Of a DNA stretch of 64,000 nucleotides, positions 29,401 through 42,207 are shown one piece after another. Made by a program: the position numbers and the translations under genes. The notes under the pieces were generated by a model. That model was not told the DNA's origin, made no database searches, and saw only the letters and a list, made by a program, of their open reading frames with translations. The stretch spans positions 15,328,612 to 15,392,611 of the forward strand of contig NC_092094.1 in NCBI RefSeq assembly GCF_045679555.1, written 5' to 3'. Origin of the DNA: Salvelinus alpinus. Its lineage: Eukaryota; Chordata; Actinopteri; Salmoniformes; Salmonidae. Numbering within the stretch: the first letter of the stretch is position 1; each line of letters opens with the position of its first letter.

Positions 29401-32400
29401 TCTGCCATTTTTATCGCGTATACGTGTACAAATGTAAAGGGTTAACACCTAGCATGCCCAAACACACAAGCCTGATTTTATTGGGTTCGGCGCGCAAACA
29501 CACAGCTAGCAGAAAGCCAGCGTTGAGCTTACCTTCCCAGCAGGCTATAGGTAGTGATGAGGTTAGTGTGTAGAGGCAGACAGGCCAGGGTTCTCTCACT
29601 GGGAGGCAGAGTCTGGTCTGTGCACTGACGCAGTGCATCTAAAGGGTTGAACAAACCAGTATGACATCAATGCCCCTCTCTCTCTCAGCTGTCCACTACA
29701 TTTACAAGTCTACTGTGCCAGAAAAACTGAAGCCTAGTGACTGAGCGGAAATAGCACAACTAGAAGCATAATAGTTTTATGTCCAAATAACCTATAAACT
29801 ACCATGAGCAACTGTGGAAAAAGTCAACATAATTGTGTGAAAAAACTAAGTAGGAAACCTGGAAAAAGCATGGTCAGTTTCTATGTGGGTGTAGCTGAAC
29901 CCCGTGTCGATGGTGACGGCTCACCTTCGAACACAGCGATTAGTGTGTCAGGCTCTGTGCGGACGTCGAGAGGTGTTCTCCAAGGGAGGGTGAAGGCCTC
30001 GATGCTGACCACCCTGGAGGGGTTGGAGTTAGCTGGGTCGTACAGACTGGCCGGCAGGCGGTCAAACTCCGTCAGGTGGATGAAGGACAGCCAGACCAGG
30101 CAACGGTCACTTATGGTCAGGTAATCAGCAATGCACCGCTCAGTGACTGACTTCAAGGCATTCTGAAATGAACAGGTTATCGTTCGCCCTTGAGCATCTT
30201 GGGAACCTTTTGCATTTTGTATAGCAGTAGCTAATCTAAGAGGTATGAGTTTGTTTGGCCTGATTGCAGCAGTAAGGTGTCATATGGCTTGGAACCGAAT
30301 ATTGATGTACGCAGCTATATTGGTGGCGCTCACGACTGACTTTTTTTGCAGTCTCTTACCTGTAGGATGGCCAGGGCATTCTGTAGCCGGCCTGTGAACA
30401 CACTGAGTTGGACCCTGTAGAGTAGAGACTCCAATAGCTGGAAGGACAGCCTCTCAGAGAGACCACTAGTCCCCACACATTCCAGCAGGTACTGCAGCAG
30501 ACGACCACACACATAGTCCTTCCCCTCAAACAAGCTCTCCGTGGTTAGGTACTAGGGAAGGGGAAAAGACAGCGGTTACATCCAGTCCTGCTGATATTCC
30601 TCTGTGCTATTTAACAAAGGACTCACTTCTACCTGGGAGACCAGGTGAGCGGTCATCTTCAGCCAATCAATAACATCAAGTGTCCAAGGAAAATAAAAAC
30701 CATCAGGACTGCGAAACCAAAGGTCCTGAACTATGCGCTCTACAGCCAGGCCTCAGAGATGGACACACAAAGCCCTGTAGAGGAAATGCCCCACAGTAGG
30801 TCAACAGAGGGTTTGGTTGGACATGAGAACTTACACTCCACCAGACCTGGTAGTCGGGGGCGTGCTCCACAGCCATCTCACACATCTCCTGCACCTCATC
30901 CCTCTTCCCTCGGCGGGAGAACAGAGACAGGTAATAGCACCAGATCTCTGGGTTGTCCCGGTTGTCTTCCAGGGCCCGAGACAGAGTGTTCAACGAAGCG
31001 TCCAGGCACTCAGCCGCTGACCTACAAGGAAGCAACATAACACATTATATTGCATATCACATCATATATGCATGTCAATCTCTCCTGGCTGAAAGTGGAG
31101 GAGAGATTGACTTCATCACTACTTGTATTTATGAGAGGTATTGACATGTTGAATGCACCGAGCTGACTGTCTAAACTATTAGCACATAGCTCTGACACCC
31201 ATGCATACCCCACAAGACATGCCACAAGAGGTCTCTTCACAGTCCCCAGAACAGACTATGGGAGGCACACAGAGCCATGACTACATGGAACTCTATTCCG
31301 CATCAAGTAATTGTAAAAGCAGTAAAATTAGATTTTAAAAACTGATTAAAAAAAACACAACTTAACACTCCGGAGGGTCTGTATTTGAGGGGCATCCACT
31401 TACACTTCTTTCTGGCTGAGGTACTTGAAGGCCAGTTTGATCCAGAGCTGTGCGTTGCGGGGGCTCTCTAGGACACTGGTCTCCAGGTTAGATATGTCGT
31501 CAGTTTCACTAATGAAGTAGCGCTTGTCGTCTGGGGTCACACACACATCCAGGGCAACAGACAGACTTCTCTTGGAACAACCGTCTGTGACAGGGAAGGA
31601 AACAGACAAACAGCAGAGGTTTAAGGTCAGATCTCCAGTTCTGCACAACTGAAGAGAAGCAATCACTGTTAGTGCTGCTACCATTATCTACACCGCGCTT
31701 CAGATGAGCTGTAATTCTGCTTGGAAGACTGGTTTGTTGCTAGGAGATGAGCCTACTGACTAACCAGTTCTCACCGTATTTGACTGGACCAGTGTCTCTA
31801 CTCTCGTCCCAGCTGTCGTCCCCTGTGTTTGGGCTAGCCTGGTGAGCGGGCGGAGGCCTCCACCTCCTGAGATCCTTACACGTGGTGAAGGGAGGGACTA
31901 GACAAAACACAAGTTGAACAAGGCAGAAGGGTTCTAGTCGTGAACATTTTCTAAAAGACATCAACTGCTCAATAGTGTGTTCAACCTTAACTGCTGAGTG
32001 TAAGGATAGTGTAGGAATGGTATGGAAATCTCACCATGTCTTTTGCTTTCGTTCACTTTGCTGACGAGTAGAACAGCCTTCTGGTCCATCCCCATGCGAT
32101 CGTTGTTAGCCCCAAACAGCTGTTTTATATACTTCTCTGAAAATAGTACAACCAATCAACCATTGTCAGTAAAAGCCTCATGTATTTATCATGGAATAGT
32201 GAACTATTTGGAATAAATCAATCACCAAGATACATTCTAAGCTCAATGGTATTTAAATATTGCCAGATGGCAGTGTGGTTCTATTACCTGTGGCAACATT
32301 GATGACATCAGTAGTACTGCTCTCAGAGCAGCCAATCAGGGCCAGGTTGTACGATAGGATATCCTGGAACAGCTGGTTTCCACCAAAAGCGCAGTTTCTC

Positions 32401-35400
32401 ATGTGCTGCCTAGAAACATAGACCAGATCACCCAAAAGGGAGAGGTTGGTTGGTTATAATGAAACAGACATGAGTCTATATTCACATGCCTGTTTACACA
32501 CACACACTAGGAGGAAGGACTTACCACTGGCAGTCATCGTCATTGCATGTGCCCGTGAGGTCAAAGCGACAGAAACACGTTTTGGGCGCTACAACATTGC
32601 TGTAAGACACAGAACTGAGTGATAACTTCTCCTTGGTCCGAAAGTATGGACTGAACCTGAAGAAAGGGACAAGATGGAAAGGTTTGATTGATGGCAGGGT
32701 GTTGTTCTTGGCACGAGCAATTGGGAGCAACCCTAGCAGTGAACCAGCCACCTACCGATAAGACTTAAAGACCAGGAGAGGGCTGCGATACGGTCCAAAC
32801 GGGACAGGCTTCAGCTCGGCACAGCCTGATTGGGCAGCCATGGTGTCCACATCCTCCGATATCACCTGCACATCAAAGTAATGAACACAAACATTTCAGT
32901 CTCTCAACCATGCAGAATAGATGAAAAACATAGTTTTAGACCCGACAAGTGTGCTGTATGCTACAGTAACTGCACATATCAACCAAATAAGAAAACTGTC
33001 AAGACAGCATTTTTTAAACCACAACAAAAGGGAATTTGAATTCAGTGTTTGCGAGGCCAGTTAAAGTGATATATTATGGTTTACCTTCCCAGAAGGGGGT
33101 TTCTCAACAGTGCCTCCTAGCGCCCGTAGTTCCCCCAGCAGCAGCTCTCCCAGCCTGGCCTGCTGCTGGTCCCTCCTCTGCAGGGCCTCCACCTCTAGCC
33201 CCAGGAACAGCTCCCCGGGCCCCGAGGCTTTAACCCTGACTGGCTTGGCTGGACTATCCTTGACCAGCCCAGTCCCACCAGAGTCCAGCTTAGGCTTGGT
33301 GAAGGAGCCGGTCTCTCTGAAGGAGCGTCTACGAACACTCCGGGCCGAGGGCCTGGCTGTGGCGGCAGGTTCCAAGTCGCTCTCCTCCGTCTCGGTAGGG
33401 TCTTCGCTGCTGACCAGGGTGAGTTTATCCTGGGTGAGGTCATGCAGGGAGGGCTGGGGCAGGGGGAAGGGGCTGGTGGGGGGAATGCTGGGGTGACGAG
33501 CCCTGGGGAGAGGGGTGGAGGCGGCCTGGGGTGGAGGGGGTTCAGGGACCGCCCCTCTGTTGTGGAGGGCCTGGGCCTCCTTTAGTTTCTGGATCTTGAA
33601 GGCGTATTCTGACTCCAGCTGCTGCAGACGCTGCTTCTGGGCAAGGAGGTCGGCGAAGTGCCTTTCTGAGCCGCGGGGAGCGACGGAGACTTCCACACAC
33701 AGACGTTTCACAGGCTGAAGAATGGAGGGTGGGCAGACAGATGGTTTAGAGAACTCTGGCCTTTACTTACAGCTGGTTGGTGTTTGGTAGAAAGGAAATG
33801 GGAATATACATTTTGAAACAGAGGAAGTGTTAGAACAATAAGTCCAATAAGAGTCATTTTCCGCTTCAAAGCAATTTATGATGTTCCCTAGTGGACATGT
33901 CCTTGTTGAACACATTTCTGTGCTTTATCAATCAACAAGGGCCCTGGCATGGTATAGTGTGGGTCGGTAAGGTGTGGTACGGTGCTCACCGAGGAGTGGC
34001 TGATGGCCGTGCGTCGTTTCTGACCGCCTGGCTTTCTGCCTGCGGCAGCCTGGGCCTGGACCAGCACCTCCTCCAGCTTCAGGCTGTGGTTCTTCTTCAC
34101 TGACACGCGGTTCTGAACACGATGAACCTACAGGGTGGAAACATACATGGCAGATGTTAAAAGGGTGGTAACAAATGAGATATATACATACACACATATC
34201 TCATCAGAACCTTGGTTAACTGAATCAGGTGTTGAGTGAAAGCCTGCACACCCAGTATCACTCCAAGGAGGAGTGTTGGCATGACCACACCTGCTATATA
34301 CACTTCCAAGGCAACGGAAAAAATAACTGAATGAAATGTCTTGTCCTTTACAGACATTCCTTTAGCTTGGCATTTTCCCAAACATTACCAGGAGAAACAA
34401 CTCCTATTCCATTATTCAGCTTCCACTGACTAAAACCCTCAGCCATCCGACTCATTGCTATAAACATGGCCACCCAGGCGCAAATACCTCGGCTAGGAAT
34501 TTACTTCACAGCTCATTCCCATTGAGTTTCATTCCCTCTGGGTTCCTTCCTGGCTCTTAACTCCCACCTGTTCCTGGAGTCTGTTGAGGAGAGTCTTGTT
34601 GGCACTGACTATCTTCTCTGAGGCCAGGAGCTGTTCTTTGAGCTTGGCCACTTTGGCCTCAGCTGCCTTCAATGCCTCCTCCTTCTTCTGCTCCTGCTGT
34701 AAGAGCTGCCTCAGGATGGCCTCATCCTTCAGGAGCAGATTCCTGAAAGGAGGGGTAGAGTGAGAGATGGAAAACCATAAGTCCAAGTAATTCCCTAATG
34801 TGAGACAATTACTTAATATACCATTGTGTTTGGGCATCAGCCTTCATCTAGGTGTTTTTTTTCCTTCTGGTGTTTGAGGGCCTCACCCGTGTTTGGTCAG
34901 CCTAGTCTCTGCCTCGGTCAGCTGCAGCTCGACCGCTGCCTTGGCAGCGAAGTCCACATCAGGCTCAGAGCCTGCAGGAGAGGGCACACCTCTTGGACTG
35001 TGGTCCTTCAGAATCTTCTGCTTCTCCCTACTTACATCAGACAACAACAAAAAAGATTGTTTAGATTTCAGTGAGTGTAGTCCACTCTGTTCCATCAGTG
35101 ACATTTTAAAGAAATATCCTCTCTCACTTTGGTGCCATTAATATTGCACTGAATTTTAATTAATCGTTAATGAATTTCCCATCCATAGACAATGCTTGGG
35201 TGGAAAAACTATATCTCACTTTGTCAGACCATTCTCTTAAAAAAAAATATACCTGGCTATTTCTTCTTTGAGCAGCCGATACTCCGTCTTCTTCTCTTCA
35301 GATAGAGCCTCCGGCGTTCTGCCTGGCTTGTTCTCCTTCTCAGGTCCTGAAGTCGGTTTGGGTTTCGCTGCCTGGAAGTTGAGAGAGAAAGAGCATTACA

Positions 35401-38400
35401 GCCCATCACCCTTTAACCACATACAATTATTACACATCTCAAATTAGGATTCTGCCATTCATATATAAATTGAGAGGTCGTCCTCAGAGGCCAATCTGTT
35501 GGGACACACACATGTGCGTACCTCTGCGTTCCTGCGTGCCTCCTTGATCATGAACTCCAGGCCTCCAAAGACAGACTGTGTCTGTGTAGAGCTGCTGCAG
35601 GCCTCCATGTCTGAGTCACTGTCGTCTGAACCGTTCAGTTGTACCACCACCGCCTTGTGCCGTGGGAGCTGGGGAAACAATAAAACGTATGATTTGAATT
35701 GGCCATTGTGATGAATGGGCACCGACTTCACAACTCAAAATCAATTAATCTCAAAATAGGAGTGCCAATCTAGGATCAGGTCACCTCTGTCTTATTATGA
35801 TCTGAAAGGCTAAATGTATCCTATATTAGCCCCCCTACTCTGAGAAGCTTTGTGAATACGGGCCCTGGGATGCAGTCTAAGGTGAGCTTATTGTACATGG
35901 GTGAGAAACCAGAGCGCTCTGGGAACATAGCTGAGGCCGGGTGTCATTGGGCACACGTGCTGCTGTAATGTACTGTCTATGGGAGCCCACCTGTGTTGCC
36001 TATGGCAGTATCAGAGTGAGTGCCAACTCATTGTTCTCATAAGACAACACTACATGGAGTTACTGAGCACCTAGATACCCATGGCCTCCAAAGCCCTGTT
36101 TTACACAGTTCAGCTGAAAAAAAAGTAGAATGTCATTGTTGGAAAATATGACTTTGAAGTTCAAATATTTCAAAATAGCATATTTTAAAACATGTTTTCA
36201 GCACATGCAAGACAAGACAGTTTTCCCATTCAGAGAAGAATCATTCACAAATCCACAGACATTTTCTGCATATTTCAATGAGTGTTTGAAACGGTTTGGA
36301 ATATAGGTCAACAAATGAACTCTATTCCAGAAAATTGTGGTTGAAAGAGTGAAAGCTCTTCAGGACGTTAACGAACGTGAACTATTTGGATCTCTACGGT
36401 TTCTTTGCCTGGCTAGGGCAGATATGTGGTCATCACTCAATGTTTTGATTTCCTCCTATGGTATTATTCTTACCATCAGTGGTAGCCTGGGAAGGTGGTG
36501 CCCTCGGCTGAACTTGTTGCTCCATGGCTGGGGTGCCGTGTTGAGGCTGACCACACTAGGGTTGCTCCTGGGCACTGGTTGGACCAGACTGACCAGGAGG
36601 GAGGGAGAGGGGGGGCTGCTGTCAAGGGTCATATCCTACAGAGGAGAAATACATTTTTAAAGCCAGATTCACCAAGTCCACTGTTCAAAGACAAAGTGCT
36701 GCTGTAGAACTGGAAAATGATATGACTGAGTTGCCCATCTGATATAGCAGGGTACCGAGATAAGTTTGAACATTGTTTAACACTTGTAAATTAACAGAAG
36801 AGTGAAAAATATGCATCTTCTGTTGAGACAAATTAACTTTCCAGAGGATGACTAGGACCTAATGGAACCCTCCTCTACTCCTAACACTATACAGATAACA
36901 CAGGCATGTCACTTTGTCCTCCTGTGGAGCCATCTAGTGTTATACCTCGGGCAGTGGAACCTTCTTGTTGGCCATGGACATGAGGCAGGTCTCTCTGAGC
37001 AACATCTCCTCTTCCTCTTCCTCGTCAGCGAAAGGCGGCTTTGGGGGAGGCTCCAGCTCATCCGGGGGTGGGGGCATTGGGGGTAAGGGTGGAGGGGGCG
37101 CAGACGGAATGACGGACAGGAAGCGTGGCTGTCCCAAATCCTGGAAAGAAAGAAGCTTGTTAGTTACCCCTATAAGAGATGCATAGAACAGTTCTTGTTT
37201 AGAGTTTGGGGTGGAACGTACCATTCTGCATTGAGTGGGGGAATCCATACGGAAAGGCATAGGCATATGACTGAAGCATCCTGGGACCTCAAATGGATCA
37301 TGTACTGGAGAAGACGCTGAAAGAGAAAATAACTGAATTTTAGACAAATCAGATTCAGCCGTAGAAATAAAACTGTCAAACATTGCAATAAGAGGCCTGG
37401 ATTGATGGCCATGTGCTTAGCTATAAACAATCCTTTCAGCATGTTGGATGCGTTCTATAAAATCACTTCAGATATGTTCAATAGTGCAGTGAGTGCATCG
37501 GCAGGTGAGCTGGTTGCTCACCTGGGGAATTGGTCTCACTATCTGTATCCATGGCAACCTCGTCGTAGTTGTCGTACTGGTAGAGGTTCCCTGAGGTGTC
37601 CAATCCCTGTTTACCAGAAGACTTCCTGGTGTGGTCGCTGTCCTTGGACTGAGATTGAAATGTGTCATTTGTCTGTCTCTCACATTTTCTCTTCTTCAAT
37701 CATGTTGCATGTCCATGCTACTGACAGTAATATAGGAGAGCTCTATTCCAATAGAGTTAAGAGAAAGAACCCCTCATACCACATTGCAGGTGTTAAGCAG
37801 AGTCTATACAGTTTAAAAAAGGTTCATATATAATTGAAGGAATCAGATAACCTAAAAGGAAATGGCTTGGGTGTGGGGCAAGGTCTTTCTCTCCCTGTCC
37901 GTCTTACCTTGCTCCGGTTGCGCGGCGGCTTAGACCCGCCCACCAGCTTCATGAAGCGGTTGTACTGCTCGTCCTGATTGGAAAGGTCCCGGATCTTGCG
38001 GATCTCTTCCTCCCTCCGGCGGCGTTCTTCCTCCTCCTGTCTACGCTGCTCCTCCTGGTCTCTCTCCTGTTGGAGCTTCCACGTCCTGAGCTGCTGCTTT
38101 CGGAACGCCTGCTTTGCTGCTGAGCCTAGGGGATCAAAACCCATTTACTTTACATCACTAAAATACATATATATTCACAGAGATAAAATGCATTATTAAA
38201 ATACACAAGAACCAAGATGTGACCAATATTTCCAAAATCAGAATGTCATTGTGATGGAACGCTTGGTACCAACATAGAGGACAGTTTGGATCTGAATAAG
38301 CAGAAAGGCCCTTCTCACCTGGGCTGACTGTCTTCCTCCCTGGATACCCCTTAACCGGAGCTTTGCCCTTCTCCGCTGGAGGCTTTGCCCCAGCCTTGGT

Positions 38401-41400
38401 CTTCTCCTGGGGCTTGTTGGCCAGAGCTTTGGCCTTCTCCGAGGCAGCAGAGGCAGACCTGGTGGTGACTCTGCCCCTCTCTGGTGGTTTGGCACTGGAG
38501 GAGCTGGATGTCTTCTCCTGGGAGGGCTTGGCCTTGGTGATCTTATCTTTGCTCTCCTTCATCACTTGCTGTTCTTTCTGCTGCCACTTCCTGCTGGCTG
38601 ACTGCAGGGCCAGGAGACGCAGCTGCAGCTCAGACAGGTCCTCATCTTCATTACTCCCCTTCACTCCAGGCTGCAGAGAGACAGAGGAGGGCCGGATAAC
38701 CCAGATTCTAACTTGACATACACACAATTCAGACATTGTGTCAGCGGACATTTGGACAAACGTTCAAAAGAGCTGCAAACACACATCAAGTTAATATTTG
38801 TGCCTTGAATCACTTACTCTTGATCCATGCCTTAAGGGGATAGCTCGAGATTTTGGCTATCAAAAAAAAAACGTACCTAGAGTCAGATGAACTCATTAAC
38901 CACGTTTCGATTCTCAGTTTTTTATGCGAGTAAAGTCATACTGTATAAAAAATAAAAAAAATCACGACAGCTGTAATGGAAACAGGAAGTGTCGGTCCAA
39001 TTTAAAAAATCACGACAGATCAGTTGTTTGTTCGACATGGTAGGATTTACGTCGGTAAAATGTATTTAGCTAGAAATGGCGGTGGAAACGCCTATATGCA
39101 CAAATATTGATATAATAACCATCCTATCGAAGTCAACATGGAGTCAGACGATGATATGGCGTGAGGCCCTCCCACTACATCTCGGAAACCATGCAGTTTA
39201 TTAGGCTACAGATTAAATTAATTATAATTCACCACCAAAAGGTGCCAAGACCAGAGTAGACACATTTGCTATTTAACGCAAATGTTTGTGACAAAACAAT
39301 CGGTAGAGTTGAAAATGCGATGGAAACACATTGAAGTTTACATTTTTATTCAGTACATGAAAACTTAAGCGAGAAAGTACATTTGGTGTGTACTACGTCA
39401 TCACACACTGATTTTTATCTGCAACAAGTAAGCTTGGTGAAAACACTACTGGTGGGAAAATGAACATATTTTCTTTATGTGGATTTTAGAATAGTCGCAT
39501 GAAAATCTGTCGCCAATTGGATGGAAACCTAGCTACAGACACCATTTTTCTACCTCTGTGTGTAGTTTGAAGGAAGTTGAAGTTAGTTTCTGGAATTACT
39601 AACTAGTTTTAGCGCAATAACTGGAAGTCTATGAGATCTGCTAGCGTTAGCACAATCAGCTAGCTGATCCCATAGACTTCCAGTCATTGCACTAACGCTA
39701 CTTAGCAATGGCTCCAGAAACTAACTTCAACTTAATTCAAACTGTATGCAGAGACATAAAAATGGTATCCACAAGTTCACTTGACTCTGGGTAAGTAGAA
39801 AAAGTTTTTGCCTTTTTTAAATAGATTCATACCTTGACAGGGGATTTAGTAGAGTCCTCTGATGATTTGCTGCAGCACACACAGCAGACTTTTGTATCCT
39901 TCTCACCTTCTTTCTTCAGGTAATCTGATTCCCTGCTACAGCAAACACAACATATTTTTGCTTCCTTCTCCCTCTCTTTTTTGTCTGCCTCTTTCTCCAC
40001 ACCATCTTTTCCCTCCTCTCCTGAAAAGACAGAACACAACACACACAGGGTGTTAACACTGTGGCTAATAAAACAATACATTATTTATTATAGTCGAGTC
40101 AAATTTGCTTCACGGTGTTGCCACAGTTTGTTACCACATTGCTGCAGTGTTGTGTTATATAGTGGTTGTTACACACCTTTGGGAGTAGCAGCCGGGATAG
40201 CAGCTGGTTCAACTTGACCTTTTTCCACGTCACTGTCCTCCGTCTCTGAGTCTTTCTTTTCCGTTTTTGTTTTGAGCGCGTCAATTTCTGCAGGAGTGAG
40301 GAGTTTCTGACGTAGAGGTTTGAGATTGAACGCCTGAAAACCCCTTTTCTCCTCCATCTTCTCTGGGCCTGACGGGTCCTCTGCAGCGGCTTCATTGGGA
40401 ATACTGTTAGCGTCGAGTAATGGCTCGGTTTGGGGAATACTTGCAGAGACCTCAGACTCGTTCTGAGCAGGCAGGTCTTTGGGCTTCAGAACCAGGTTCT
40501 CTTCTTTTCTAATACATTCCAGCTCCAGCTGAATCTGCTTGTACTTGGTGAGCAGGTCCTCAAAACTCTCGTCAAGCCCATTCTCGATTTTGGCAACATT
40601 GTTGTTGTGCATCTGTTGGTTTCTTACCTGATTCCTCCCCAGCATTACCTTCTCTATGGTCGGGGAGTGAAGGAAAGGCACGATTATGAGTTTGATGAGA
40701 TGGGTAGGCTACAGACTTTGACCCTAATAGAAAAATGTATTTCAATCCAAAACCCATTTCCAGCTCAATAACACTAGGTATTTTGTTTTTGATTAATAAA
40801 AAAAAGTATTAATCAATTGAGCCTTGATGATAGGGAGGGGAATGCTGTGTAATGATCAAAAGTCATTACAAAATGGCAGATCTGTTGTTAGTTAGATGCA
40901 TTATGACTACACTGAAATCGAAGGCCTATATGACTACACTGAAATCAAGGCCTATTCAAGGCTAGAAGCTACAACCAGCCAAACAAATGTTACAATGTGT
41001 AGTTACAATGTTAAGGTAAAAGCCTAACAAATGTATCACACTTTACAATTACATAGATGTCGTGAGATGAATGCCAAAGGATACGTTTGCTTCTCGAGGG
41101 AGATTCATTCTTGTTACTGTGATTCTCCCCGGGCCCATAACGACCAGGGGGAGGCCTACCAGCCTCTCTCCCTCCCCCACACCCGTCTCCCCAGCCTCCT
41201 CGTCCCCAATCCCCGCGACCGTCATCTAGTTTCCCCCGGTGCCTCAATCGATCCAGGGCTGTGTGACTTCGTTCCCAGAAACTGGAACGCGGGCTCTGGT
41301 CACAGCGTGGTCCCAGTGGCGGCCGGTCGGGTCCACTTGGTCCGCCTTGCTGTCTGTGGTTTGCGGTAAAGCCGGAACTGTGCGAATGAGGTCCGCGGTT

Positions 41401-41637
41401 GTATGGAATTAAAAGTTGAAAATCTGTAGGCTGGCTACCCACGACAGGTAGTACATTTCGGGCCGGTTGTTTCAATTTTCGTGTATTCCGTGAGGAGTTG
41501 CTGTTATTCATGCTACTAGGCCTCTTTTTACCCTGCTGCTGCGCAAACACATTTTCCTCGGTGTCATCATCGCAGATCTCTCCGTCTTCGAGCTCCCCTT
41601 CTTCTCTCGGAGACCGATTGATTGACTTTGAATCCAT
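23424..41637 (-). CDS. zfc3h1: ZFC3H1, zinc finger C3H1 domain-containing protein (complete)
   Basis: Nuclear scaffold of the PAXT connection, linking the MTR4 helicase and PABPN1 to the exosome for decay or retention of polyadenylated RNAs. 35 exons, 5' to 3': 41085-41637, 40177-40653, 39833-40020, 38319-38670, 37908-38125, 37522-37648, 37222-37316, 36946-37140, 36474-36635, 35522-35668, 35253-35371, 34887-35027, 34568-34742, 33990-34127, 33085-33714, 32756-32865, 32525-32656, 32288-32409, 32035-32136, 31775-31897, 31404-31584, 30835-31021, 30360-30551, 29925-30162, 29533-29638, 27588-27786, 27158-27252, 26893-27000, 26553-26657, 26020-26185, 24962-25062, 24574-24675, 24310-24349, 23704-23766, 23424-23561. 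They total 6327 bases, 2108 residues (human 1989). Order: acidic N-terminus ([10 protein letters not shown]), coiled coils, proline-rich stretch, CCCH finger, HAT/TPR-like helical repeats ([17 protein letters not shown]). Start chosen as the Met before the conserved GELEDGEI. No frameshift or stop seen. Confidence 0.96.
25200..25352. mobile_element. foldback MITE, copy 1
   Basis: Long inverted arms: GTGGAAGCTGGTGGGGGACT...CATTGTAATG on the left and CATTACAATGAG...CACCAACC on the right. It lies in a zfc3h1 intron. Copy 2 at 51811-51970 shares the arms. Confidence 0.65.
25434..25962. mobile_element. non-autonomous DNA transposon (mariner-like MITE)
   Basis: Starts ACTGAGTGTACAAAACAATA and ends TTTTTTGTACACTGTGTAT, inverted termini. 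The body (CAGGGATGCTGGCTTATGTT, AAACCCAGCAGCGTTGCAGT) is a repeat I recognise as abundant in salmonids. No transposase. In the zfc3h1 intron between exons 30 and 31. Confidence 0.65.
27267..27358. repeat. 46-bp exact tandem duplication
   Basis: Unit ATGAGACAGGCTAGCTAGGT... (46 bases) occurs twice head to tail at 27267 and 27313 with no visible difference, plus the start of a third. It lies just upstream (transcript sense) of zfc3h1 exon 27. Confidence 0.9.
28443..28822 (-). mobile_element. tRNA-derived SINE, long type
   Basis: Contains CCCAATTTCATCATATCCAA, CTCCCGTACGGACTCGGGAG, AAGCCGCACTGCTTCTTGAC and CAGCTGCGACAGCCCAATAT, blocks of a widespread salmonid SINE read here from its tail to its tRNA-like head (GATGCAGCGCTTTAGACCGC). 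In a zfc3h1 intron. Confidence 0.6.
32525..32656 (-). CDS. zfc3h1: zfc3h1 exon 17, CCCH zinc finger
   Basis: This exon, with the first codons of the next one (32288-32409), encodes the single CCCH-type finger that names the family. The ligands are Cys1305, Cys1313, Cys1318 and His1322 of the deduced protein, spaced C-x7-C-x4-C-x3-H ([18 protein letters not shown]). The preceding block [20 protein letters not shown] is near-identical to the mammalian protein. The Trp codon before His is split by the intron. Confidence 0.93.
33085..33714 (-). CDS. zfc3h1: zfc3h1 exon 15, largest internal exon
   Basis: A 630-base, 210-codon exon, phase 0 at both ends. It opens with the coiled-coil segment [20 protein letters not shown] and includes the conserved [16 protein letters not shown], followed by the RRRSF and ELFLGLE blocks known in the mammalian protein. 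The stretch between ([20 protein letters not shown]) is proline-rich and longer than in human. Confidence 0.93.
35757..35880. repeat. short dispersed repeat fragment
   Basis: AGTGCCAATCTAGGATCAGG to TTTGTGAATACGGGCCCTGG, a common salmonid repeat of uncertain class, in zfc3h1 intron 9. The rest of that intron (35669-36473) shows nothing else. Confidence 0.4.
38897..39534 (-). mobile_element. second copy of the GCTAGGTTTCCATCC repeat
   Basis: Reverse-oriented relative of 12351-13420, ending GGATGGAAACCTAGCT at 39534, in zfc3h1 intron 3. The adjoining 39540-39805 holds an inverted repeat pair (CTGGAAGTCTATGAGATCTG and CATAGACTTCCAGTCATTGC) belonging to another family. Confidence 0.55.
39833..40020 (-). 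CDS. zfc3h1: zfc3h1 exon 3 with duplicated CCVCCS motif
   Basis: Exon with good splice sites (TTTTCAG acceptor, AAG|GTATGA donor) and phases matching both neighbours. It encodes a Lys/Glu-rich stretch with two CCVCCS motifs 22 residues apart (about residues 367-372 and 389-394). Both are preceded by EK-x2-K, so the exon carries a 66-base tandem duplication (39970-39905 and 39904-39839). I recall no Cys pairs in the matching part of human ZFC3H1. The role is unknown; metal binding or palmitoylation are only guesses. Confidence 0.8.
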
Positions 41638-41850
41638 TGTGTAGTCTAATCGAGTGTGACAGTAGTTCGATTAATACGTAGACTCAACATATGTTTATAA
41701 TTACAAAATTGGATTTATAAATCGGATGTTATGTCAATATTAACGAATATAAAGCTTGTTCGCTAACTAGCTACGCTCTTCCTCTTTCCCCTTCTGCCCC
41801 GCTGATCTCGCGATACTTCCCATTCCACTTGAACAAAGATTCTTCTTCTT
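41638..41850 (-). promoter_or_regulatory. zfc3h1: zfc3h1 5' UTR/promoter with TCTCGCGA motif
   Basis: Sequence directly upstream of the zfc3h1 start. It holds TCTCGCGA at 41806-41813, a palindromic CG-containing element that marks promoters of constitutively expressed genes in vertebrates (BANP/ZBTB33-type site). It is flanked by pyrimidine-rich CTCTTCCTCTTTCC. No TATA box is evident. The transcription start is not determined. Confidence 0.4.
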
Positions 41851-42007
41851 CTATGAGATCATTGCAGTCCACAAACAATCGTTTATGTGCATGCCGCCAC
41901 CTATTGTGCTGGAAAGTACGATCAATCATGATCTGCCCAAATCTGTTCTACCATGAAAATATATATATTTTTTAATTAATCCATACTAACTTCTACCACA
42001 TCCTCAA

Positions 42008-42110
42008 GACCCTCCCCAACAATTGGCCGAGCGTCGCATGGGTTCGGCTCCATTGTAAATAAGAATTTGTTCTTAACTGACTTGCCTAGTTAAATAAAAA
42101 GGTTAAAAAA
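42008..42110 (+). mobile_element. SINE 3' fragment
   Basis: CATTGTAAATAAGAATTTGT...TTGCCTAGTTAAATAAA plus A-rich tail: the 3' part of the same SINE family as at 42208-42402, opposite orientation. Confidence 0.65.
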
Positions 42111-42207
42111 AAAAATAAACCTACCCCATTAAACTTTATCTACATCATGCTGAAACACGCCATCCTTATGATTGTCAACAACCATTTCAACAGTAACATT
42201 TTTGTTT

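Noticed and set aside
33110-33496. Plus-strand 128-codon frame
   Set aside because: Shadow of the large zfc3h1 exon 15 on the other strand.
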